DNA from: Nostoc sp. MS1
GTDB lineage: Bacteria; Cyanobacteriota; Cyanobacteriia; Cyanobacteriales; Nostocaceae
Direction: 5' to 3'
Length of the DNA: 64,000 bases
Assembly: GCF_019976755.1 (NCBI RefSeq)
Contig: NZ_AP023441.1
Location: 7,003,501 to 7,067,500, forward strand
Below are positions 1 to 7,373 of the stretch, one piece after another. A program made the translations under genes and the position numbers. Position 1 is the stretch's first letter. Every line of letters starts with the position of its first letter. The notes beneath the pieces were generated by a model. The model searched no databases and was not told the origin of the DNA. It saw nothing but the letters and a program-made list of their open reading frames with translations.

Positions 1-838
1 GTTCTCCAAACTCTTGCCAAGAAACTGGAACTTGTTCGGCTACAGCTCGGTGTAATTCCTCATAAGCCAAACCACCAACTAGTTCAGGAAAAACTTCCTC
101 CCAAACCTGTTTACCAATCAGTTCTGCTGGGGTTTTGTTGAGGATTTTGGCTGCGGCATGGTTTACGTAGGTGTAGCGCCAATGATGATCAAAGGCAACA
201 AAAGCATCTGTAATACTCTCAAGAATTTTTGTGACTCGGCGCTCAGTTTCTTGCTCGGTGACGAGTTGGGTATGCTGTTGTTTTTCAGTTGTATCTCGAC
301 TAATGACGATAACTGAGATCGGCGTTCCCGCATCATCCAATTCTGGCACTAACCGAGCTTGATAGAACCGGACACCATAGGGAGTAGCAAATTCAAATTC
401 GATTTCCTGTTCTTGAGCGGTTGTAAATACTAGGCGTAAGTTTTCTTCCCAAAATAGGTAAATGGGGTCTGACATAAATTCAGACATGGATTTGCCCAAA
501 ACCTGATCCCGTGAACACCCCAGGATTTGCTCACCCATACGGTTAACATATAGGTAACGGATTTGCTGATCGAAACGAGCGATCGCATCTGGAGCATTTT
601 CGACTATGGCTTCTAACTCCTGCTTTTGCCGTTCCAAGGAGGCAATTACCTGTGCTGTGTCTTCTTGATTTTCCAAGCTCCGGGCGAATTGTTCAATCAA
701 CTCTGAGCGCGAAATCCCTCGCCTGTGCGCCTCCTCATCAAGCGATCGCCACGCTGTATCGGTCAGAGAGACACTAAATCGTTGCTTTTTCTCCGAGTCC
801 CAATTACTAACAAACTTACCAGTGGTGTCACGCTTCAT
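1..838 (-). CDS. PAS-domain sensor protein with N-terminal ribbon-helix-helix-like segment (partial)
   Basis: An open frame runs from an ATG at 838 to the left edge and shows the first 279 residues. Residues about 19-52 resemble a CopG/ribbon-helix-helix DNA-binding fold (RFSVSLTDTAWRSL, then GISRSELIEQFARSL). A short coiled stretch (SLERQKQELEAIVEN) leads into PAS domain 1 at about 80-190 (DAIARFDQQIRYLYVN, GCSRDQVLGKSMSEF). A second PAS starts near 205 (ITDAFVAFDHHWRYTYVN). Such proteins usually end in a histidine kinase or GGDEF output, but that part is outside the window, so the output is unknown. PAS domains sense light, redox state or small ligands, probably in the cytoplasm, as no membrane segment is visible. 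The gene appears monocistronic at its 5' end. Confidence 0.85.
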   Translation of the reverse strand, partial: MKRDTTGKFVSNWDSEKKQRFSVSLTDTAWRSLDEEAHRRGISRSELIEQFARSLENQEDTAQVIASLERQKQELEAIVENAPDAIARFDQQIRYLYVNRMGEQILGCSRDQVLGKSMSEFMSDPIYLFWEENLRLVFTTAQEQEIEFEFATPYGVRFYQARLVPELDDAGTPISVIVISRDTTEKQQHTQLVTEQETERRVTKILESITDAFVAFDHHWRYTYVNHAAAKILNKTPAELIGKQVWEEVFPELVGGLAYEELHRAVAEQVPVSWQEFGE

Positions 839-1088
839 GAAGATTCATCCGTATACATACACGGTTTCTTCTATTCAACCTGAGTTACTTGCAGATCAGG
901 ATCTTCCTTAAGGCTGAGGTTTTCGCCCAGAAAAAGTTTAACTACCAAGTGTTTGCAGAATTGAGGCAGGTAAATTTACCAAAGCCTTAAATTTCTCACC
1001 CTAACATTTTACTAGTATCAATTAAATATGCACATTATTTATGACTACTTTCCTCTAAATCAATGCAATTATCGATATATTCAACATA

Positions 1089-1116
1089 TTGACTTGATAA
1101 TTTTGTCAGTTATAAT
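1089..1116 (+). promoter_or_regulatory. near-consensus sigma-70 type promoter
   Basis: TTGACT at 1089-1094 and TATAAT at 1111-1116 are separated by 16 bases. No credible gene follows directly. The next notable structure is the inverted repeat at 1212-1247, so the promoter could drive a short non-coding transcript. This is motif matching by eye only. Confidence 0.4.
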
Positions 1117-1211
1117 GTCGTTTGATTTCTACCACACACTCTTGCACAAGCAACTGACTGATTTTTTCCGAGACTTACACTTACCAGTGATAGATATGAA
1201 TGCAATAATTA

Positions 1212-1247
1212 TGACAAAAGTCATGGACTTATCTATGACTTTTGTCA
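1212..1247. repeat. perfect 13-bp inverted repeat
   Basis: TGACAAAAGTCAT at 1212-1224 is mirrored by ATGACTTTTGTCA at 1235-1247 around a 10-base loop. A run of six T follows at 1252-1257, after five unpaired bases. It could be an imperfect terminator on the + strand or a binding site for a dimeric regulator. Confidence 0.5.
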
Positions 1248-1402
1248 GAAGATTTTTTGTAGCAAAGCATTTTTAATAGTTTACATAAAGCAGGAAAGTG
1301 AAGCTCAAAGCTATTGCTAGCTAATTGTATTCATCAATTAGAATCTATCTATTTCAGATAAAATAAGACTGAAATATCTCTTGGCTAAGTACTGCAATAA
1401 CT

Positions 1403-1428
1403 TATTTAACTACATACGTAGTTAAATA
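1403..1428. repeat. AT-rich hairpin upstream of the 1515 gene
   Basis: TATTTAACTAC (1403-1413) pairs with GTAGTTAAATA (1418-1428) around a 4-base loop. It lies 87 bases before the ATG at 1515 and could be an operator or a 5'-UTR structure. The function is not known. Confidence 0.4.
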
Positions 1429-1514
1429 GTTTTGTTAAATTTTCCTGCTTTAGCAAACTTTGTTAGTTATAACCCTTACTGTTTATAATTTTCTAGCTTA
1501 AAAAAGGAGAATAA

Positions 1515-1796
1515 ATGAGTTATTACAACTTTAATGACCACTTCTGGTCTCCTAAAACTGTATGTCCGCAAAAATCATTAGTAAAATCTAAAGAAACTGC
1601 TAAACAGATAAGAAAAATCAAGATACTTTTATATGTAGTATGTATTGCGATATGCACACCGTTATTATTCGGTATGTACTCAAGACTAACAAGCAAAACC
1701 TCTAAAAATCCTCTTGTGAATGTTGATAATAGTAATTGCTTGATACTTACCAGAAATCAAGGAATGCAGCTTTACTGCTCTAGCACACAACCGTAA
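1515..1796 (+). CDS. hypothetical small single-pass membrane protein (93 aa)
   Basis: The ATG at 1515 is preceded by AAAGGAG with suitable spacing, a strong ribosome-binding site that supports a real gene. The first half is polar and basic (residues 1-37). A single hydrophobic segment follows at about 38-58 (ILLYVVCIAICTPLLFGMY), then a short polar tail with two cysteines (NSNCLIL and LYCSS). The arrangement suggests an inner-membrane protein with a small C-terminal domain outside the cytoplasm, by the positive-inside rule. No family was recognised. It stands alone, 406 bases from the next gene. It may be a lineage-specific Nostocales protein. Confidence 0.55.
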   Translation: MSYYNFNDHFWSPKTVCPQKSLVKSKETAKQIRKIKILLYVVCIAICTPLLFGMYSRLTSKTSKNPLVNVDNSNCLILTRNQGMQLYCSSTQP

Positions 1797-1938
1797 CTAA
1801 GTATAAATTAATTCAAAATTCAACTGTCAAAATTAATACAACTACCAAAAAGTGTGGGGTTTTAAACCTAATTTTTTTCATAAATTAGTTAATAAGAAAA
1901 GGGTGTTGTTAATCCATATCAAAAAATTATAAAACGCT

Positions 1939-2120
1939 CTAAGAGGTTATTTATAAAGTAACCATAAAATTCTTGTAAGGTGTGTTAGGCGCAGACTTTG
2001 ACTATAGGTTCTCATGGAAAATCTGATAGAAGCGCCTAACGCACCGCTAGATTAGATATTGCCTTGTGCTGAAGCCATCAAGCACCGTACTTAAGATTTA
2101 CTTTATAAATAATCTCTAAG
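1939..2120. mobile_element. MITE-like non-autonomous element with nested inverted repeats
   Basis: The outer terminal inverted repeats are about 23 bp (1939-1961 and 2098-2120; core TTATTTATAAAGTAA and its complement) and match at 21 of 23 positions. Inside is a second inverted pair, GGTGTGTTAGGCGC at 1979-1992 and GCGCCTAACGCACC at 2032-2045. There is no coding capacity. The total length of 182 bp fits a miniature inverted-repeat element. No target duplication was established. It fills most of the gap between the 1515 gene and the SMR transporter. Confidence 0.6.
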
Positions 2121-2202
2121 GCAGTTTTTGCTGAAATTTAAGTATCCATAGTAGGGTGAGTAGTGCAGCGCCAAAAAACTTTATCCCCTTGTGGTAGAGT
2201 TT

Positions 2203-2523
2203 TTATTTGCCTGAATTTATCCCAACGACTCCAACAATAATTAAAATCAGAGACATAAACTTAACTAGAGTCATAGACTCACCAAACCAAATCAAACCAA
2301 TAGTAGCAATTAAAGCAGTACCTAAACCAGACCACACTGAATAAGCAATACTAATGTCAATATTCTTCAGTGATAATGTCTGAAAAGTAAAACAAAGCCC
2401 ATAAAAAACAAATATCAAAACCGAAGGCATCAATTTATTAAAGCCATCTGACAACTTCATACAGGTTGTACCAGATACTTCAAAAAGGATAGCCACAAGT
2501 AAATAAATTAAACTTATTGACAT
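2203..2523 (-). CDS. small multidrug resistance (SMR/EmrE-family) transporter
   Basis: This 106-residue protein has four hydrophobic segments, the usual size for SMR proteins. The membrane-embedded glutamate of the family is at residue 15 in FEVSGTTCMKLSDGF, and the conserved AYSVWSGLGTALI follows in the third helix. SMR proteins work as dual-topology dimers in the inner membrane and exchange protons for cationic compounds; the guanidinium-exporting subgroup cannot be excluded. A start seven codons upstream (2544) is possible. The internal ATG at 2523 places the essential Glu where EmrE has it (residue 14-15), so it is preferred. The gene is monocistronic. Confidence 0.88.
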   Translation of the reverse strand: MSISLIYLLVAILFEVSGTTCMKLSDGFNKLMPSVLIFVFYGLCFTFQTLSLKNIDISIAYSVWSGLGTALIATIGLIWFGESMTLVKFMSLILIIVGVVGINSGK

Positions 2524-2700
2524 ATTGTAGTGTTTTTTTGACAAAACAAAGATTTACTGTCAGCAGAAATACAGCAAGTTTCCAATATGTGAGTTATCCC
2601 ATAATGAAACTATGCTGCATATAATTGTCTCCGCTTCCTAGCCATCTTAATAATTTATTTTTCACAATTCTGCTAGTTGAACAACAGCTATTAATAGTTT

Positions 2701-2747
2701 CTCTGTGCCTCTGTGGTAGAAATCGATTTAACCACAGAGACACAGAG
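2701..2747. repeat. dispersed palindrome of the ACCACAGAGACACAGAG type
   Basis: CTCTGTGCCTCTGTGGT at 2701-2717 pairs with ACCACAGAGACACAGAG at 2731-2747 (one mismatch) around a 13-base loop. This sequence type is widespread between genes in cyanobacterial genomes. It lies between the divergent SMR and Hsp20 genes. The rest of 2524-2962 holds no gene. Confidence 0.6.
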
Positions 2748-2962
2748 TTAAGACATTTTTAGGAAGGGATGTAGGGCTATCCGAACATATAAAATTTGGG
2801 TTTACCGTACTTAAGGGTTAACGATTTAATTGTTCGGAAATCATCATTTACTAGGTGATACAAACCGAATTTACTCTAGTTATGTTTCTGAATATGTTGA
2901 GAACAAATCAAAGATAAAACATACAGATGATTCCCAAAAGGGACTTTAGAGGAGATAAAAAT

Positions 2963-3412
2963 ATGGCAGTTGTACGTTGGAACCCTTGGCAAGATTTAAA
3001 CGCTTTACAACATCAATTGAATCAGTTATTTGAAGAAGATATGCTACCTGCTACACTCTTAGACAGAACCTTAATCAGAGTTCCGGCTGCTGAACTACAC
3101 GAAACAGCAGAAGCAGTTCACCTGAAGCTAGAGATTCCTGGAATTGACGCTAAAGATATAGATTTACAAGTCACAGAAAAATCTGTTCATATTAGTGGCG
3201 AACGTAAGTCTGAAACCAAGACTGAAGAAAAGGGCGTGGTCAGAAGCGAATTTCAATATGGTAAATTCCAACGTGTAATTCCTTTGCCTGCACGTATTCA
3301 AAATACCAATGTCAAAGCAGAATATAAAGATGGTATTTTGAACTTGACACTACCTAAAGCCGAAACAGAAAAGAACAAGGTAGTGAAAATTAATGTAGAG
3401 TCTATCGGTTAA
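2963..3412 (+). CDS. hspA: small heat-shock protein, Hsp20/alpha-crystallin family
   Basis: This 149-residue chaperone binds unfolding proteins as large oligomers without ATP. In cyanobacteria HspA also protects thylakoids and phycobilisomes under heat and oxidative stress. The N-terminus MAVVRWNPWQDL is typical of cyanobacterial class A Hsp20. The alpha-crystallin domain spans about residues 36-130 (AAELHETAEAVHLKLEIPGI through YKDGILNLTLPKAE), followed by a short tail. The ATG at 2963 is chosen because GAGGAGAT lies just upstream; an in-frame ATG at 2927 lacks such a site. No CIRCE inverted repeat is visible upstream. The gene is monocistronic, with a strong terminator 47 bases downstream. 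Confidence 0.93.
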   Translation: MAVVRWNPWQDLNALQHQLNQLFEEDMLPATLLDRTLIRVPAAELHETAEAVHLKLEIPGIDAKDIDLQVTEKSVHISGERKSETKTEEKGVVRSEFQYGKFQRVIPLPARIQNTNVKAEYKDGILNLTLPKAETEKNKVVKINVESIG

Positions 3413-3458
3413 TTACTTTGTAGGGTAGATAAACTATCTACCCCATATAGCAAACAAT

Positions 3459-3486
3459 AATCCATCCCCATCAGGGTGGATTTTTT
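3459..3486 (+). terminator. Rho-independent terminator after the Hsp20 gene
   Basis: AATCCATCCC (3459-3468) pairs with GGGTGGATT (3474-3482), with one G-U pair, around a 5-base loop, and runs into six T. A smaller hairpin (GGGTAGAT/ATCTACCC, 3423-3443) comes before it. Confidence 0.85.
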
Positions 3487-3582
3487 GTATATATCGGCGT
3501 TTAATCACTTGTATTTTTATTTCTTCCTTGAATACAGCAAATACAGAAATGCTTATGATGTATTTTTTAACTGAAAAATCTT

Positions 3583-5073
3583 ATGAGAAAAAGAAAAGCC
3601 TGGATATTAACGATGCTGTTTACAGCAATGTTAGTCATCAGCATTATCACAGGTCATAGTCATTCACTACAAGCAGCATCATCTGTAGGTAAAGATTCGC
3701 TGACAATGATTACTTCGCCAGATTATCCCCCTTATGAGTTCTATGATACTAAAGGAGGAAATCGGCAAATCGTTGGCTTTGATGTCGAGATTGCTAATAC
3801 CCTAGCTCAGAGATTAGGGTTTAAACTTCAGATTATGGAGTCTGATTTTAATGGTTTAATTCCTGCACTGCAAGCAAATCGGGCTGATTTTGTCATGGCT
3901 GGGATGACTCCCACACCAGAACGGCGGAAAAATGTCGATTTTTCGATTATTTATTACGAAGCCAAAGATACCATTGTTGCACCCAAAACTAGTAACCTCA
4001 GACAGCCGCAAGATTTGGTAGGTAAAACAGTCGGGGTACAGTTGGGAACTATTCAAGAACAAAATGCTAAAAAGATTGCAGCCAAGTTTCCAAGTATTCA
4101 ACTCAAGCAACTTAATAGAGTTCCAGAGGCCATACAGGAAATCAAATCAGGGCGTATCGATGCGGCTATTGTTGAGGATACCGTTGCTAGGGGATTTGCT
4201 CAAGCCAACCCAGAGTTAGAGTTTAACGTGATTCCTTCAGAAGAGGGTAGTGGATCGGCGATCGCATTTCCTAAAGGTTCCCAATTAGTCGCACCATTTA
4301 ACCAAGTCCTCCAACAAATGCGGGATAACGGCGAACTAGAAAAGTTAGCTACTAAATGGTTCTCCCAAACTACCGCCACCGATGCAGTATCTACACCACC
4401 AGCTAAAAGCGGGTTAAATCTCGACTTTAGGCGAATTTTGCCTGACATTCCCTTTATTCTTAAAGGTATCCCTCTCACATTATTGTTTACCCTGTTATCA
4501 GTATTTTTAGGGTTAATTTGGGGTACAGTCCTCTCTTTATGTAAAATTACTGGTATTCAGCCCCTCATCTGGGTTGCTAACGCTTATACCTCCGTATTTC
4601 GTGGTACACCTTTACTTTTACAGTTGGCGTTGGTTTACTACGCTACACCCCAACTTACAGGCTACGATATCTCAGCCTTAGAAGCAGGAGTATTAACTTT
4701 TACTCTCAACTCCGGCGCTTATATGTCCGAAACCATCCGGGGAGGAATACAGGCTGTAGACAAAGGACAAGCCGAGGCGGCGATGTCGATGGGTGTTCCC
4801 TACCGATTGATGATGTGGGATATAATTCTGCCTCAAGCCTTAAAAAATATTCTGCCTGCGTTGGTAAATGAGACTATCGGACTATTGAAAGACTCGGCTT
4901 TAGTTTCAACAATTGGTGTAGTAGAAATATTACGTAGCGCCCAAATTGTCGGGGCAAACAAGTATATTTACTTTGAACCTCTGCTGTTTGCTGGGTTAAT
5001 CTACTATGTTTTAGTTATGGGTTTGACCTACAGTGCATCAGTTTTAGAAAGGAGATTGAGACAAAGTGAGTAA
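3583..5073 (+). CDS. amino-acid ABC importer: substrate-binding protein fused to permease
   Basis: This 496-residue fusion is like cyanobacterial BgtB/GlnP-type proteins. Residues 1-32 are a signal/anchor segment. Residues about 38-270 form a family-3 solute-binding domain (ITSPDYPPYEFYD, GFDVEIANTLAQRLGF, VDFSIIYY). Residues about 290-490 form a His/Glu/Gln/Arg-type permease with the EAA loop (AEAAMSMGVPYRLMMWDIIL). The protein would bind polar or basic amino acids on the periplasmic side and pass them through the inner membrane. Its stop overlaps the start of the ATPase gene by 8 bases, so the two are co-translated. The exact substrate cannot be told from sequence; Gln/Glu or basic amino acids are the usual ones for this fusion. 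Confidence 0.92.
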   Translation: MRKRKAWILTMLFTAMLVISIITGHSHSLQAASSVGKDSLTMITSPDYPPYEFYDTKGGNRQIVGFDVEIANTLAQRLGFKLQIMESDFNGLIPALQANRADFVMAGMTPTPERRKNVDFSIIYYEAKDTIVAPKTSNLRQPQDLVGKTVGVQLGTIQEQNAKKIAAKFPSIQLKQLNRVPEAIQEIKSGRIDAAIVEDTVARGFAQANPELEFNVIPSEEGSGSAIAFPKGSQLVAPFNQVLQQMRDNGELEKLATKWFSQTTATDAVSTPPAKSGLNLDFRRILPDIPFILKGIPLTLLFTLLSVFLGLIWGTVLSLCKITGIQPLIWVANAYTSVFRGTPLLLQLALVYYATPQLTGYDISALEAGVLTFTLNSGAYMSETIRGGIQAVDKGQAEAAMSMGVPYRLMMWDIILPQALKNILPALVNETIGLLKDSALVSTIGVVEILRSAQIVGANKYIYFEPLLFAGLIYYVLVMGLTYSASVLERRLRQSE

Positions 5074-5800
5074 GGTAGTTATTCGTACAGAATCTTTGTG
5101 TAAATCCTTTGGCAAATTGGATGTACTGAAGAATATTTCGACGGAGATTTATCAAGGGGAAGTTGTCGCCATTCTGGGCCCTTCGGGTTCGGGTAAGTCT
5201 ACATTTTTACGCTGTATGAATTTACTAGAACGCCCCACTAAAGGTAGAGTCTATTTCCATGATGTAGAAATCACCCATCCCAAGATAAATATTGGTAAGG
5301 TGCGTCAGCAGTTGGTAATGGTGTTTCAACACTTTAATTTATTTCCCCATCTGACGGTAATAGAAAATGTTACCTATGCACCTATTAAAGTCAAAAAAGT
5401 AGATGCTAAGTTAGCCAAAGACAAAGGCTTGGAGTTATTAGCCAAGGTGGGGTTAGCCGAAAAAGCAGATGTTTACCCATCTAAATTATCAGGGGGACAG
5501 AAACAAAGAGTAGCGATCGCCCGTGCTTTGGCGATGGAACCAGAAATGATATTATTTGATGAACCTACATCTGCATTAGATCCAGAAATGGTGAAGGATG
5601 TTTTGTTAGTCATGCAGGCTTTAACACAAACAGGCATCACAATGGCTATAGTTACCCATGAAATGGGATTTGCCCGTGAAGTTGCTAGTCGAATTATGTT
5701 TCTTGACCAAGGTACTTTAGCTGAGGATACTACCCCTAGCGAGTTTTTCCAAAATCCTCAGTGCGATCGCGCCCAGCAATTTTTAGAAAAAATGCTTTAG
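5066..5800 (+). CDS. amino-acid ABC transporter ATP-binding protein (GlnQ-type)
   Basis: This 244-residue ATPase has Walker A GPSGSGKST (about 37-45), the Q loop in MVFQHFNLFPHL, signature LSGGQKQRVAIARAL, Walker B ILFDEPTSALDPE and the switch His in VTHEMGFA. It energises the fused binding-protein/permease encoded just upstream. The start is a GTG at 5066 inside the end of that gene, with AAAGGAGA about 12 bases before it. MFQHFNLFPHLT and the length are typical of polar amino-acid importers. This is the last gene of a two-gene operon. Confidence 0.95.
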   Translation: MSKVVIRTESLCKSFGKLDVLKNISTEIYQGEVVAILGPSGSGKSTFLRCMNLLERPTKGRVYFHDVEITHPKINIGKVRQQLVMVFQHFNLFPHLTVIENVTYAPIKVKKVDAKLAKDKGLELLAKVGLAEKADVYPSKLSGGQKQRVAIARALAMEPEMILFDEPTSALDPEMVKDVLLVMQALTQTGITMAIVTHEMGFAREVASRIMFLDQGTLAEDTTPSEFFQNPQCDRAQQFLEKML

Positions 5801-6173
5801 TCGTATATTGCTGTGGGAGTGGGGAGTAGGGAATAGGGAGTAGGAATATTATGTCTGAACGCAACTTAGTATTACAAATTAGTGAGGATATTTCCTTTAT
5901 TCAGAAATAACACTTAATTAGAAAACACTTTCATTACCTTAAATTATAAAGAAGAAAAAATAATTTTATGCACATATACGTAAGTGTTATATATATAACT
6001 ACATATAATGAACAATAGTCATAGTACTGTTTTATAGTGTGTCCCATAAAAGCTAAATCTTGAAATACAGACGATATAAAGGCTTTTTAGATTTTGCTTG
6101 ATAAAAAAACGGAAACTCTTAACTGATTGCGGAGATAATAGGTAAAAAGAATACAAAACTTCCGGATTAATTT
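5801..6173. other. intergenic region with a heptamer repeat, no gene
   Basis: Heptameric repeats GGGAGTA/GGGAATA/GGGAGTA lie at 5822-5844, of the short tandemly repeated type found in Nostoc. The rest is AT-rich. A 19-codon frame beginning at about 5851 (MSERNLVLQ...) is too short to call. No terminator with a clear T tract was found. Confidence 0.5.
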
Positions 6174-7235
6174 ATGAAGGAGTCGAGAAGTTATACAGCA
6201 ATATATTGTAATAATGGCTCTTGGCTTATGTATCTTTTGAACATACCCGGCAATCCAACTGTGGCTATTTCTCAAGAAGAATTGCGATCGCTATTAGCAC
6301 AAATTGAAGTTGAGTTACATCGCAGCCAAGTATATCGTCGTGTTGTCGCTAGGTTGCAAACATTGTTAGGTGTAGCTGGCGAACAAGCCAAAGTTTTATG
6401 TAAAGCAGTAGGTAGAGAAGCAATTGGTCTAGCATTTCAGCAATTTGCTCAACAACATGAAATGATTGCACATATTGATCAACCTGCTGATAATAAAGAG
6501 ACTGCAAGTATAGACACCCCCACCCTGACAGAATTACCCTTGTCAACAACCGCTAAGGAACCATCAACTGACTTGACACAACCAACCTTAGTTAATCAAA
6601 ACCCAGCAACAACAATAATTGAGTGGTTCAAAGCAGATAAAAAACCATCAAAAACTGAGCTAGCCAAAGAAATGGCAAATAAAGAACGCTTAGAAGTCAT
6701 GTTGCAAATAGGGCAACAGCTAAAACAAGCCCGTGAGCATCAAAATTTAAGCTTAGGGCAACTCAGCATATATACACATATTTCTATTGAACAAATGGAA
6801 GCTGTGGAAAATGCTAATTTTGATTTATTACCCGATGATGTCTATGTGCGTGGATTTATTCGGGTAATGGGAAATGCTTTAGGCATAAATGGCACAATTT
6901 TAGCTGCTTCTTTACCCAAGCCACAGGCGAGTAAATCAGTCATACCCTCTTGGTGTCAGAGCAAAAATAGCAGCAAACCATTCAATCTTGAAATACGTCC
7001 TATGCACTTATATCTAGGTTATACCGCTCTTGTCGCTGGAGCCGTAGGTGCATTATCTTGTATTTCTCAACAAGCCAATCCCAATAGTTTAGTTGATGCA
7101 GACACCATAATTTTACCCACCTCATCCACTTTGCAATCACCACAAAAACCTGAAGCCAGAACCACATCAGGCATTCAATCTACCGATATTGGGGTAAATA
7201 TTGGTAATAACATTGCGCCACCAGAAGCGTTTTAG
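6174..7235 (+). CDS. RodZ-like helix-turn-helix membrane protein
   Basis: This protein has 353 residues from the ATG at 6174. An ATG at 6228 (MYLLNIPGNP) is a credible alternative start and may be the real one. Residues about 180-245 form the HTH_25/RodZ-type domain (IGQQLKQAREHQNLSLGQLS, then DDVYVRGFIRVMGNALG). A membrane segment follows at about 282-302 (YLGYTALVAGAVGALSC), then a polar Ser/Thr/Pro-rich tail. RodZ links MreB to the cell-wall elongation machinery. Here, however, there are no mre genes nearby and the N-terminal 170 residues are unlike classical RodZ, so a cell-shape role is only suggested. It stands alone between two repeat-rich spacers. Confidence 0.75.
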   Translation: MKESRSYTAIYCNNGSWLMYLLNIPGNPTVAISQEELRSLLAQIEVELHRSQVYRRVVARLQTLLGVAGEQAKVLCKAVGREAIGLAFQQFAQQHEMIAHIDQPADNKETASIDTPTLTELPLSTTAKEPSTDLTQPTLVNQNPATTIIEWFKADKKPSKTELAKEMANKERLEVMLQIGQQLKQAREHQNLSLGQLSIYTHISIEQMEAVENANFDLLPDDVYVRGFIRVMGNALGINGTILAASLPKPQASKSVIPSWCQSKNSSKPFNLEIRPMHLYLGYTALVAGAVGALSCISQQANPNSLVDADTIILPTSSTLQSPQKPEARTTSGIQSTDIGVNIGNNIAPPEAF

Positions 7236-7264
7236 TCAATAGTCAATAGTCCATAGTCCATAGA
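7234..7264. repeat. heptamer tandem repeat (AGTCAAT)2(AGTCCAT)2
   Basis: Two variants of a seven-base unit follow each other right at the stop codon of the RodZ-like gene. This is a typical Nostoc short tandem repeat with no coding role. Confidence 0.7.
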
Positions 7265-7337
7265 CAAAATGCAGTGATTTGGCTACGCGATAATCGAGCG
7301 GAGTCGAGATTCACCAACCAGAGGTAGAATTTCCTAA

Positions 7338-7358
7338 TTTTGAATTTTGAATTTTGAA
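7338..7358. repeat. heptamer tandem repeat (TTTTGAA)3
   Basis: Three perfect copies of TTTTGAA lie in the 138-base gap between the convergent RodZ-like and LOV-GGDEF-EAL genes. Confidence 0.7.
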
Positions 7359-7373
7359 TTGATTACTCCCCTA

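Larger units (their letters stand above)
839..1514. other. intergenic region with promoter-like and hairpin sequences
   Basis: This AT-rich stretch separates the leftward PAS gene from the rightward small membrane protein at 1515. A possible 82-codon frame at 1028-1276 has no ribosome-binding site and no recognisable domain, so it is not called. The region holds a near-consensus promoter at 1089-1116, a perfect inverted repeat at 1212-1247 and an AT-rich hairpin at 1403-1428, listed separately. The promoter of the leftward gene should lie at about 840-950, but no clear -35/-10 pair was picked out. Confidence 0.5.

Noticed and set aside
1028..1276. 82-codon open frame on the + strand
   Set aside because: It spans a near-consensus promoter and a perfect inverted repeat, has no ribosome-binding site and no recognisable domain.
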